A stretch of DNA of 64,000 nt from CAYNFR01 sp964396595 (GTDB lineage Bacteria > Bacteroidota > Bacteroidia > Chitinophagales > Saprospiraceae): positions 1-64,000 of the forward strand of contig CAYNFR010000005.1 of the NCBI GenBank assembly GCA_964396595.1, given 5' to 3'. The notes beneath the pieces are model-generated. The model worked only from the letters and a program-made list of their open reading frames with translations, did not search any database and was not told the DNA's origin. Position numbers and translations under genes: made by a program. Positions 46,817 through 55,100 of the stretch are shown piece after piece (the first letter of the stretch is position 1; every line of letters starts with the position of its first letter).

Positions 46817-46906
46817 ACCAAAAAACATAAGCTCAGCGACCCAACGCAATATGTCTTTAATCCGTATATTCATGTATAGCAACCGCTGTCATAGCGATAA
46901 AATTTT

Positions 46907-47485
46907 ATGGAAGTACCTTCAATACTGATTGAGCGATGCCGTCGTCAAGAGGAGAAGGCATTTTATGAACTTTATCGTACGTGCTATAGTATGATCATGT
47001 CTATTACCTCACGTTACGTACGCGAGCAAGCAGACAGACCAGCAGTCGCTAATCATTGTTTTGTCCGCATAGTTAATAGCTTGAAGATGTATGATGATGG
47101 GAGAAACTTTGGCGCATGGGCGTATAGAATAGCCGTAAATGTAAACTTGGATTATTTGCGTGAGCAGAAAAAAATTGCCTTGGTTCATATGGAAGAAGGA
47201 CAATTGGACAGGCAGTTATCTGATCACGGGGTCGCTGAAATCAATTACGCGGAGCTTATGTTCAATGCTGAAACATTACAACAGATGATCGACCGTCTTC
47301 CACCCCGGACGGCACAAGTGTTTAATCTCTTCGCCATAGACGGATTTTCTCATGATGAAATAGCTGAGCAACTTAACATGAGTCCAGGTACATCCAAATG
47401 GCATGTGTCGACCGCCCGTCAACAATTACAATCATTACTGAAACAATATTCTAAGGACAAAAAAGCAATTCATGTATCAAAATAA
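46907..47485 (+). CDS. ECF-type RNA polymerase sigma factor
   Basis: This 192-residue sigma-70 family factor has region 2 around EKAFYELYRTCYSMIMSITSRYV and FGAWAYRIAVNVNLDYLRE, and region 4 around RLPPRTAQVFNLFAIDGFSHDEIAEQLNMSPGTSKWHVSTAR. That is the usual ECF layout. It overlaps the next gene by 14 bases, and that gene has an N-terminal domain like an anti-sigma factor. It probably controls an envelope response, perhaps including its own operon. Confidence 0.92.
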   Translation: MEVPSILIERCRRQEEKAFYELYRTCYSMIMSITSRYVREQADRPAVANHCFVRIVNSLKMYDDGRNFGAWAYRIAVNVNLDYLREQKKIALVHMEEGQLDRQLSDHGVAEINYAELMFNAETLQQMIDRLPPRTAQVFNLFAIDGFSHDEIAEQLNMSPGTSKWHVSTARQQLQSLLKQYSKDKKAIHVSK

Positions 47486-48800
47486 ACTTGACGACTTTTT
47501 TCGATCTCGCTTGAGAGAGAAGCACTTCGACCCAGACGAAAAAATAATTGCAGAAGGTGTAGCGCTGCTGCTTCCCAAGAAAAAGAAGAAATATTTATTG
47601 TGGTGGACATTAGCTGCTGCTGTGATTACAATAGCGGCTGTAAGGGCATTTTATGTTATGGGCTCGGCGCCCAATGTGCCTGAAATGGCGGCACTGGATG
47701 TTGAGCTTAAAGCCCTCAGCCATGAAACAGTTCAGTCCCAAGAAATCTCGGCCAATGATGATATTGTTTCTGACGAAGCATTAAAAGCTCCAGAAAAAAT
47801 TACCTCCATTATTGATTCTCCCAATAGAAGTCTAAGTATTCTAAACGCTCAAATAAGTGATGTTAACCAACCAAGTCATAAGCATCCTGACATTTCATTT
47901 ATAGAAAGTTCTGATCAGTCAATGTCGGCAGACGATGATCATGGGAAGCTCCTCAGAGTTGGACTTCCTGAAAATACCTCAATTGTGACTAGCTCAGAAG
48001 ACGAGATAGTGAAAATCAACCAGTTGACTGATAGTAGACTTATGCATACTAGCTTAGCACTGCTCCCTATTTTGTCGATACAATTGCTGAAAGAACAAAA
48101 AGATTTTTACAAGCTAAATTTGAAGGCATTACCCAGAGTATCAATAGTGGAGGATAAAACAAGTAATGCGTTTAAGTCGCTAGGTTTTTATACCATTGCC
48201 GGAGGCAATATTGATCTTGAGAGCAATGCCGGTTGGCATGCGGGATTAGGTGTTTTTATTAATGTGTCGCACCGCATACGCCTACATTATAATGGTTTGT
48301 ATCTCAAATCATCGATAGCAGGAAACGCAGTAGAAGAGAAAACTTTTCTTGATGTTCAAGGTGGTCAACTTACACCCACCGTATCGGTGATTACCGAGGC
48401 GGAAAATATAGCTTGGTTTAGTTCAAGATTAGGCATTACTTACAACGTCAATAGGTTTGACCTAGGTATCGGTCTGAGAGTTGATAGGTTGCTTCATATA
48501 AACGGGAAAGAAACAAGTTTTGATGCCTCAAGAGGTCTCAATATTGCTAATCTACCTAGTACACCTCCACAATCCGTGGATTATATGTCTCGAAATACAT
48601 TGATCAAGACCGAAGCGATAGAAAAATGGCAGGCGCTTCCTCATGTATTTATACATTATAGACTTGCATCTAGGCTTACGGTAGGGGCGGGTATGCATTA
48701 TCGCTTGACACCATTCTTAATGACGGACAATGCGAGTACAGAATTTGCCAATGCATCTCCGGTGCAGTTGGAGATCCAGCTGAGATATCGCTTGTGGTGA
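47472..48800 (+). CDS. Putative anti-sigma/beta-barrel membrane protein
   Basis: The 442-residue protein begins with a short cytoplasmic segment (YQNKLDDFFRSRLREKHF), then KKKKK and one hydrophobic helix (about 38-56, LLWWTLAAAVITIAAVRAF). A low-complexity, Ser/Asp-rich region of about 190 residues follows. The last about 200 residues look like an outer-membrane beta-barrel: alternating strands such as GLGVFINVSHRIRLHYNGLYL and LEIQLRYRLW at the end. The gene overlaps the sigma gene, supporting an anti-sigma role for the N-terminus. Whether the barrel inserts in the outer membrane is unknown. Confidence 0.7.
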   Translation: MYQNKLDDFFRSRLREKHFDPDEKIIAEGVALLLPKKKKKYLLWWTLAAAVITIAAVRAFYVMGSAPNVPEMAALDVELKALSHETVQSQEISANDDIVSDEALKAPEKITSIIDSPNRSLSILNAQISDVNQPSHKHPDISFIESSDQSMSADDDHGKLLRVGLPENTSIVTSSEDEIVKINQLTDSRLMHTSLALLPILSIQLLKEQKDFYKLNLKALPRVSIVEDKTSNAFKSLGFYTIAGGNIDLESNAGWHAGLGVFINVSHRIRLHYNGLYLKSSIAGNAVEEKTFLDVQGGQLTPTVSVITEAENIAWFSSRLGITYNVNRFDLGIGLRVDRLLHINGKETSFDASRGLNIANLPSTPPQSVDYMSRNTLIKTEAIEKWQALPHVFIHYRLASRLTVGAGMHYRLTPFLMTDNASTEFANASPVQLEIQLRYRLW

Positions 48801-48853
48801 ACATATTGATTTAATAATGTGTGCTCTAACCTTGATCTTGTATTTTATTTTTT

Positions 48854-48890
48854 TCTGAGGTGGTGATTTGTTATTCCTAGTTACCTCAGA
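48854..48890. other. Inverted repeat between genes
   Basis: TCTGAGGT (48854-48861) and ACCTCAGA (48883-48890) form a perfect 8-bp stem with a 21-base loop, just after the sigma/anti-sigma pair. A T-run precedes it on this strand rather than following it, so it is a weak terminator candidate at best, or a terminator-like structure on the other strand. Confidence 0.4.
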
Positions 48891-48946
48891 CTATCTTGCG
48901 ATCGATTAGCCTTTAAGAGGCTCCTAGCTAAAGACCTTACCCTAGA

Positions 48947-49297
48947 ATGATGATATTTAAATCCCTCCTTTTTGTAATTTTTATCACTTACGGTGGTACG
49001 CATAATAACGATCCCTCGCCGAAAGTAGAGTCGATCAAAATGGAAATGATCGTTATGCAAAACCAGTTGTTAAACATCACCTTAGCATCTGAGAGTACTT
49101 TGGGGTTTGATCTGATGAATAACGAGGGTAAAGTTATCTTCTTTTGGCGTGAAAGACAGATCCCCGAAGGTACGCATTTACTCAGTTTGCCCATGCCTGA
49201 TCTAGAGGAGGGTAAGTATTTTTTGCGGGTTTTGGCTGGTGATGAGGAGTATTTACATTTATTGGTGAAAAGGAACGAGAAGTCTATACTAGACTAG
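48947..49297 (+). CDS. Small exported protein resembling a lone type IX secretion tail domain
   Basis: The 116-residue product starts with a short hydrophobic signal (FKSLLFVIFITYGG). The remaining residues follow the pattern of a type IX sorting domain: LGFDLMNNEGKVIFFW, then PEGTHLLSLPMPDLEEGKYFLRVLAG and LHLLVKR, the usual D-x-x-G-K, L-S-x-L and G-x-Y-x-L-R blocks. It has no passenger domain. It is a short gene with a sensible start, but homology is inferred only from the pattern. A start one codon downstream is possible. Confidence 0.6.
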   Translation: MMIFKSLLFVIFITYGGTHNNDPSPKVESIKMEMIVMQNQLLNITLASESTLGFDLMNNEGKVIFFWRERQIPEGTHLLSLPMPDLEEGKYFLRVLAGDEEYLHLLVKRNEKSILD

Positions 49298-49377
49298 ACA
49301 CAAGTCTTTTATTTGATAGCGTGGATGTTCATTTGACCCACAGCTGCTGCATTAGATTATGCTGTAAAATGCTGTTA

Positions 49378-49411
49378 ATACTTGTCGAAGTATCAAAGAA
49401 CCCTATATTTA
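49378..49411 (+). promoter_or_regulatory. Candidate promoter with overlapping palindrome for the hydroxyproline operon
   Basis: The palindrome ATACTT-GTCG-AAGTAT (49378-49393) overlaps a CTTG that could act as -33. After a 19-base spacer comes TATATTTA (49404-49411), close to the -7 consensus TAnnTTTG. The first gene of the operon starts 31 bases later. A repressor bound to the palindrome would block the promoter; this is inference. Confidence 0.4.
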
Positions 49412-49442
49412 CCAATCAATAAATAATCCAAAAATTAAAGGT

Positions 49443-50360
49443 ATGCGAAAAGTTAAATGGACGGGTGTCTATCCTGCTGTGACATCTAAGTTTCATCTGG
49501 ATGGAAGCTTAGATTTAGAAGCATTTGAACATAATCTGCGGGCGCAAGTAGAAGCCGGAGTGGATGGGATCATCATTGGAGGGTCATTGGGAGAAAGTAG
49601 TACATTGAGCCATCAGGATAGATTGTTAATGTTGACGCGGGCACTCGAATCAGTAGGAGACAAAGTGGACATATTACTTAATATTGCGGAGGGCTCGACG
49701 GCTCAAGCATGTGCATTGGCGCGTAGCGCCCATGAATATGGGGCACACGGTCTGATGGTTCTACCGCCGATGATGTATAAACCCACTGATCAAGAAGTTG
49801 TGGACTTTTTCATGGAAGTCGGAAGTGCTACTGAGCTTCCTATAGTTGTTTATAACAATCCGGTGGATTACAAGATAGAGATAAAGCTTGACATGTTTGA
49901 TCAGTTGAAAGATCTCGCTACCATACAGGCTGTAAAAGAGAGCACAAGAGACGTGACCAATGTCATCAGGATGCGCAATAGATTTGGTGATCGTTTTAAG
50001 ATACTTTGCGGTGTTGACACATTGGCGATGGAAGAACTAGTAATGGGCGCCGATGGCTGGATAGCGGGTCTTGTTGATGCGTTTCCTGCAGAGACTGTTG
50101 CTATTTATCGCCTTGTTAAAGCAGGGCGGCTAGAAGAGGCACGCTCTATCTACAGCTGGTTTATGCCTTTGTTAGAATTGGACATTAGTCCACAGTTAGT
50201 TCAGAATATTAAGTTGGCTGAGCAGTATACCGGTCTGGGTAACGAGAATGTAAGATTACCACGGAAGCCATTGCTAGGCGATGAGCGCTCGAGGGTGAGT
50301 GCCATCATTGAGGAGGGCTTGCGGACTCGCCCGGTTCTACCGGATTATTTACATTTATAG
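49443..50360 (+). CDS. DapA-family lyase, probable 1-pyrroline-4-hydroxy-2-carboxylate deaminase
   Basis: This 305-residue class I aldolase-fold enzyme has GGSLGESSTLSHQDR, VVYNNPVDYKI and the Schiff-base lysine K165 in IQAVKESTRDV. Alone it could be dihydrodipicolinate synthase, but here it heads an operon with a 2-oxoglutarate semialdehyde dehydrogenase, a hydroxyproline epimerase and a D-amino-acid oxidase-like protein. In such operons the DapA homologue deaminates 1-pyrroline-4-hydroxy-2-carboxylate to 2-oxoglutarate semialdehyde. The function is assigned by context. Confidence 0.87.
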   Translation: MRKVKWTGVYPAVTSKFHLDGSLDLEAFEHNLRAQVEAGVDGIIIGGSLGESSTLSHQDRLLMLTRALESVGDKVDILLNIAEGSTAQACALARSAHEYGAHGLMVLPPMMYKPTDQEVVDFFMEVGSATELPIVVYNNPVDYKIEIKLDMFDQLKDLATIQAVKESTRDVTNVIRMRNRFGDRFKILCGVDTLAMEELVMGADGWIAGLVDAFPAETVAIYRLVKAGRLEEARSIYSWFMPLLELDISPQLVQNIKLAEQYTGLGNENVRLPRKPLLGDERSRVSAIIEEGLRTRPVLPDYLHL

Positions 50361-50363
50361 GTC

Positions 50364-51938
50364 ATGATGATTAAACCAAATATAATCGGCGGCAGGCCTT
50401 CAGCGATGGGGCTAAGATCTTTTAAAGGTTTCAATCCCGCCACGCGCCAAGAGATACCCCAAGAGTTCGCACAAGCCACTGTCGATGAGATAGATAGTGC
50501 ATGTCGCGCCGCTCAAGAGGCTTTTTATGAATTTTCGCTTGTATCAGGTGCATCAAGAGCGCATCTGCTCAGAAGAATAGCTGATTTAATAGAAGAAGCG
50601 GGAAATAATCTCATTGAGATGGCTATGGCAGAGACAGGTCTGCCGGAGGGAAGACTGATAGGCGAACGAGGACGCACCTGCGGTCAATTACGCATGTTCG
50701 CAAACATCGTTGAAGAAGGAGGCTATGTCGATGCGATCATAGATGAGGCACTCCCTCATCGTGTACCGCCAAGAGCAGACATGAGAAGAATGTTATGCCC
50801 TGTAGGCCCAATTGTCGTATTCGGAGCAAGCAATTTTCCGCTCGCCTTTAGCACAGCAGGAGGGGATACGGCTTCGGCATTGGCTGCTGGTTGTCCAGTG
50901 ATCGTTAAAGGGCATCCGAGTCATCCGGGGACGCATGCACTGGTTAGTGATATAATTACACAAGCAGTTGCTGATTGTGATCTTCACGGAGGTGTATTTA
51001 GTTCTGTACAAGGTAAATCTCATGAAGTAGGAGCTGCACTGGTCGGACATGAAGCTATAAAAGGTGTCGCCTTCACCGGATCGCTCAATGGAGGCAAAGC
51101 CCTTATGGCTGCGGCCCAATCTCGACGAGAGCCTATTCCCGTATTCGCCGAAATGGGAAGCATCAACCCTATCGTCGTGCTGCCAACAATTCTTTCCGAT
51201 AGCCAAAGTAATGTGGCCGAACAGATAGCTGCATCCATCAATCTCGGGGCTGGTCAATTTTGTACCAATCCGGGATTGATTATCCTAGCTCCGTCAGATT
51301 ATCAGAAGTCCTTTGTCAAGTTGATAGGTGAAGCATTTGCCAAGAGTGCTCCTCAGACAATGCTAAATGATCTCATCTACAGCAGCTATGTGAGCGCCAT
51401 TACTAAAGTTAAGACTGATGGAAACCGTCATATTATCTACAGTACGGATGGGACAATAAAAGAAGGATGTGCTCCGCCAATGTTGGCAGAAATATCTGCC
51501 CAAGACTTTATGGCTGACGAACTGTATCGTCATGAAGTTTTTGGGCCCTACAGCCTTATTGTGACTTGTGACAGTTGGGAAGTTTTAGATAGTTTGCTTA
51601 GTGAACTTGATGGTCAATTGACTGGATCTTTATTCGGTACCGCTTCAGAAATAAGTGCGCATAGTAGATTGGTGAGAATAATAGAGCATAAAGTAGGTAG
51701 AATTATTTTTAACAATGTGCCTACAGGAGTGGAAGTGTGTCATGCGATGCATCATGGCGGTCCTTATCCTTCTACGACCGATAGTCGGTTTACATCTGTA
51801 GGAGGAACTGCCTTATTGCGTTTTTTACGTCCTATATGTTATCAAGATTGTCCTGATGACTTGCTTCCGGATGCATTAAAATATGCGAATCCCCTTGGCA
51901 TTTTGAGAACTGTCAATGGTAGCAAGAGACTAGGGTAG
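50364..51938 (+). CDS. 2-oxoglutarate semialdehyde dehydrogenase
   Basis: This 524-residue aldehyde dehydrogenase oxidises the semialdehyde to 2-oxoglutarate with NAD(P)+. Motifs are FGASNFPLAFSTAGGDTASA, FTGSLNGGKAL, the general base E263 in FAEMGSINP and the nucleophile C300 in GAGQFCTNPG. The SNFP and GSINP variants are typical of the 2-oxoglutarate semialdehyde group. It starts 3 bases after the deaminase gene. Confidence 0.92.
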   Translation: MMIKPNIIGGRPSAMGLRSFKGFNPATRQEIPQEFAQATVDEIDSACRAAQEAFYEFSLVSGASRAHLLRRIADLIEEAGNNLIEMAMAETGLPEGRLIGERGRTCGQLRMFANIVEEGGYVDAIIDEALPHRVPPRADMRRMLCPVGPIVVFGASNFPLAFSTAGGDTASALAAGCPVIVKGHPSHPGTHALVSDIITQAVADCDLHGGVFSSVQGKSHEVGAALVGHEAIKGVAFTGSLNGGKALMAAAQSRREPIPVFAEMGSINPIVVLPTILSDSQSNVAEQIAASINLGAGQFCTNPGLIILAPSDYQKSFVKLIGEAFAKSAPQTMLNDLIYSSYVSAITKVKTDGNRHIIYSTDGTIKEGCAPPMLAEISAQDFMADELYRHEVFGPYSLIVTCDSWEVLDSLLSELDGQLTGSLFGTASEISAHSRLVRIIEHKVGRIIFNNVPTGVEVCHAMHHGGPYPSTTDSRFTSVGGTALLRFLRPICYQDCPDDLLPDALKYANPLGILRTVNGSKRLG

Positions 51939-51969
51939 CAGCGTAGTTTGTAATAATTAAAAGAAATTC

Positions 51970-52971
51970 ATGCGCAAGACTTTTTTCTGTATAGATGCTC
52001 ATACATGTGGCAATCCTGTGCGATTAGTCGCCGGTGGAGGGCCTCTTCTCGAAGGAAGCAGTATGATGGAGCGAAGGCTTCATTTTTTGAGAGAATATGA
52101 CTGGATAAGAAGGGGATTGATGTTTGAGCCGAGAGGGCATGATATGATGTCTGGTAGTATTTTATATCCTGCCGTAGATCCTGACAATGATATCGGAGTG
52201 CTATTTATTGAGACCAGCGGCTGCCTTCCGATGTGTGGACACGGCACCATAGGGACGGTAACGATTGCGCTATCTGAAGGACTTGTAAAGCCCATAACAC
52301 CCAGAAAGTTAAGACTTGAGACACCGGCAGGATTGGTTTTAATTGACTATGTCGAAGAGAATGGTCGAATTAAGTCAGTCAAACTCACAAATATTGCCTC
52401 TTTTCTCTACGCCGAGGGAATAGAAGTAGAATGTCCTGACTTAGGCAGATTGAAGGTTGATGTGGCTTATGGCGGTAACTTTTATGCGATAGTAGATCCT
52501 CAGGATAATTTCAAAGGCGTGCAGAATTATACTGCCGGACAGTTGATTTCGTGGAGTCCCGTGGTAAGACGTCGGTTAAATGAACTATACCGTTTTGTAC
52601 ACCCTGAGGATAGTAAAATTACCGGACTGAGTCATATGTTATGGACAGGAACACCCCTGGATCCGACATCCGATGGTCGCAATGCCGTTTTTTATGGGGA
52701 TAAGGCAATCGATCGATCTCCATGTGGAACCGGCACCTCAGCGCGATTGGCACAATTAGTGGCTAAGGGAGAATTGAAGGCGGGAGACAAGTATGTCCAC
52801 GAAAGTTATATAGGTAGTAGATTTATCGGAAGAGTGGAGGCGCTCACTACTTGTGGTAACCTCAAGGCTATCATACCTAGTATAGAGGGATGGGCTAAAA
52901 TCACCGGCTACAACACCATCATAATTGATGACGAGGATGATCCTTATGCCTATGGTTTTCAAGTCATTTGA
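51970..52971 (+). CDS. 4-hydroxyproline 2-epimerase (proline racemase family)
   Basis: The 333-residue protein interconverts trans-4-hydroxy-L-proline and cis-4-hydroxy-D-proline. It has both catalytic cysteines of the racemase/epimerase branch: C89 in LPMCGHGTIG and C252 in DRSPCGTGTSARLA. The dehydratase branch would have a threonine at the second site, so epimerase is favoured. Gene context agrees. Confidence 0.92.
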   Translation: MRKTFFCIDAHTCGNPVRLVAGGGPLLEGSSMMERRLHFLREYDWIRRGLMFEPRGHDMMSGSILYPAVDPDNDIGVLFIETSGCLPMCGHGTIGTVTIALSEGLVKPITPRKLRLETPAGLVLIDYVEENGRIKSVKLTNIASFLYAEGIEVECPDLGRLKVDVAYGGNFYAIVDPQDNFKGVQNYTAGQLISWSPVVRRRLNELYRFVHPEDSKITGLSHMLWTGTPLDPTSDGRNAVFYGDKAIDRSPCGTGTSARLAQLVAKGELKAGDKYVHESYIGSRFIGRVEALTTCGNLKAIIPSIEGWAKITGYNTIIIDDEDDPYAYGFQVI

Positions 52972-52985
52972 TAAGATAAGCTTTT

Positions 52986-54230
52986 ATGTGTGAGACAGTT
53001 CATATAATAGGCGGAGGCGTAGTAGGATTATGCTCTGCATGGTATTTACAGAAGCTTGGTTATAATGTCACCGTGATAGATCGTTCTAATCTGAGTGATG
53101 GCACCTCACATGGCAATGCAGGGATGATCGTACCGAGTCACTTCGTACCCTTAGCTGCACCGGGCGTGATTGCACAGGGTATCAAATGGATGTTTGATTC
53201 TAAAAGTCCTTTTTATATACGTCCACGGCTCGATACAGCCTTGTTGCAATGGCTGTGGCGTTTTTATCGTAGTTGTAATGCGGAGCATGTAAAACGGAGT
53301 ATGCCGGTCATTTATCAATTTAATGAATGGAGTAAGAATCTCTATGAAGAATTCAGTCAGGAGCATGGATTCGATTTTTGCTTTGAGAAGCGTGGGTTAA
53401 TGATGCTCTACAAGACAAGAGAGCAGGAGAATGAAGAGTGCGAGCTTGCCGAGAAAGCGCACGAGCTAGGTGTATCTGTACAGATATGCGATACACAAAG
53501 GCTAAAAGAACTAGAACCAGATATCAAGATTGATGCTTTGGGAGGTATCTATTTTCCAGGTGACGCGCACCTTTATCCGCAGAGATTTTTATCAGCATTA
53601 AAGGATGCACTCATTGGAGGTGGATGTACCATTATTACGAATAAAGAAGTGGTCAGACTAAATGCAAATCACAACAACATAAGCGAATTAGTACTCGATG
53701 ATAATCAGGTAGTCAAACTTGATAAATTGGTTATCGCAGGGGGTAGTTGGTCAGCAAAATTATTGAGATCAGTCGGTGTAAAACTCCTTCTCCAAGATGG
53801 TAAAGGTTACTCGCTAAACTTAGTTGACCAAGAAATTCGTCCTCATATCCCGACTATATTAAGTGAAGCTAGAGTCGCCATCACGCCTATGGGTAATGAT
53901 CTCAGAATAGGGGGGACATTAGAACTAAGCAATCTTTCTCCTCGTATAAATCGATCGCGACTTTCAGGTATTATAGAGAGTGTGCCGCGATATTATCCTG
54001 AGCTTCATGTAGAAATGCCCGACCTTAAAGAAGTCTGGCATGGATTCAGACCATGTACGCCTGATGGCCTACCTTATATTGACAAACTGGATCCATATGG
54101 CAATACATATATAGCCGCAGGTCATGGCATGATGGGAATGAGTCTAGGTCCTGCTACCGGAAAAATGATCGCAGAATTGATAAGTGGTAGCCCAATGACT
54201 ATGTCAAACAATCTGTTTGTATTAAGATAG
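52986..54230 (+). CDS. FAD-dependent cis-4-hydroxy-D-proline dehydrogenase-like protein
   Basis: The 414-residue DAO-family flavoprotein has an N-terminal dinucleotide motif (VHIIGGGVVGLCSAWYLQ), SHGNAGMIVPSH, and the C-terminal WHGFRPCTPDGLPYI and AAGHGMMGMSLGPATG. In this operon it should oxidise cis-4-hydroxy-D-proline to 1-pyrroline-4-hydroxy-2-carboxylate, completing the four-step route. General D-amino-acid dehydrogenase activity cannot be excluded. Confidence 0.92.
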   Translation: MCETVHIIGGGVVGLCSAWYLQKLGYNVTVIDRSNLSDGTSHGNAGMIVPSHFVPLAAPGVIAQGIKWMFDSKSPFYIRPRLDTALLQWLWRFYRSCNAEHVKRSMPVIYQFNEWSKNLYEEFSQEHGFDFCFEKRGLMMLYKTREQENEECELAEKAHELGVSVQICDTQRLKELEPDIKIDALGGIYFPGDAHLYPQRFLSALKDALIGGGCTIITNKEVVRLNANHNNISELVLDDNQVVKLDKLVIAGGSWSAKLLRSVGVKLLLQDGKGYSLNLVDQEIRPHIPTILSEARVAITPMGNDLRIGGTLELSNLSPRINRSRLSGIIESVPRYYPELHVEMPDLKEVWHGFRPCTPDGLPYIDKLDPYGNTYIAAGHGMMGMSLGPATGKMIAELISGSPMTMSNNLFVLR

Positions 54231-54329
54231 TTCAGCTGATACGCGGAGTGCAGGAGGTATGCAGCATAAATGAGAACAGCCCAATAGAATATATTGTTCT
54301 CGTATTGAAAACATTTATATTTTTGTAAT

Positions 54330-54625
54330 GTGAAGAGAATAATTGTAAAGCGAGCGATTAGAGAATTTTGGGAAATGCACTTTGATTCTAATAACTACTT
54401 AGAATCTTGGTAAGAAACAGTTAAAGGAGCAAATTGGACCATACCCGATGATATCAAAGATTTTTATGTCACTGTGAGTGTGCTTAAGAAGTCAAGAGTA
54501 GTTTTAGCATTAAAAGGAACAAATACCGTTTGGTGGGCAAGATCAACTACGAAAGGCAATGGCTATTCATTTGATTTATAGGAACACACACAGAATACGA
54601 TAATATAGATGCTAACAGCATATGA
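54330..54625 (+). pseudogene. higB: HigB-type toxin gene broken by two stops and a frameshift
   Basis: Translating from GTG 54330 gives KRIIVKRAIREFWEMHFDS and LESW, then TAA where the family has tyrosine (WYE). Reading through gives ETVKGANWTIPDDIKDFY and SRVVLALKG. The match then moves to another frame, giving YRLVGKINYERQWLFI, a TGA where arginine is expected, and FIGTHTEYDNIDANSI. Together this is an almost complete HigB mRNA interferase (RelE fold) with two nonsense codons and about a one-base deletion near 54525. Its final TGA overlaps the higA start as ATGA, the normal operon junction. The toxin should be inactive. Confidence 0.85.
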
Positions 54626-54987
54626 AGCAGACAGTAATAAAAACAAAAGTAGATTACGAAGCTGCACTTAAGCGGCTTGGAGAAATATTTTATTCTAACC
54701 CAGATAAAGAAGAAGGCCAAGAGGCTGAATTGTTGACTTTATTAATTAAAGATTATGAAGAACAACATCTTCAAATAGAGATTCCTGACCCAATAATAGC
54801 CGTTCGTATAAGAATGGAAGAACTTCACTTAAAACAGAAAGACTTAGTTGGAGTTATAGGCTCAAAGGGAATAGTTTCCGAAGTAATGAACAAGAAAAGA
54901 AGATTGACAGTAAAAATGATTAGGAGCTTATCGGGTCTATTGAAAATAACACCAAATATCCTGATACAAGATTATGAACTACATTAA
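54622..54987 (+). CDS. higA: HigA-type antitoxin (XRE family)
   Basis: The 121-residue protein has a HigA-like N-terminus (YEAALKRLGEIFYSNPDKEE, then EAELLTLLIKDYEEQH) and a C-terminal helix-turn-helix (MEELHLKQKDLVGVIGSKG and SEVMNKKRRLT). It would neutralise HigB and repress its own promoter. The reading frame is intact although the adjoining higB is broken, so it now appears to be an orphan antitoxin or plain regulator. Confidence 0.9.
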   Translation: MKQTVIKTKVDYEAALKRLGEIFYSNPDKEEGQEAELLTLLIKDYEEQHLQIEIPDPIIAVRIRMEELHLKQKDLVGVIGSKGIVSEVMNKKRRLTVKMIRSLSGLLKITPNILIQDYELH

Positions 54988-55100
54988 AAGTGTGACACAT
55001 ATCAATGGCTATGATGAAAGTATGGATATAGCCAAAGCCATCATAAAGTCCTACCGTTATGCGATTCATTTCGCATATTTGCAGCTTGTAACATATATGC

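Noticed and set aside
49443..50360. Dihydrodipicolinate synthase for lysine synthesis
   Set aside because: The fold fits, but the complete hydroxyproline gene set downstream makes the deaminase role far more likely.
50793..51257. 154-residue antisense ORF in the aldehyde dehydrogenase
   Set aside because: It is opposite the catalytic region of a clear ALDH and has no motif of its own.
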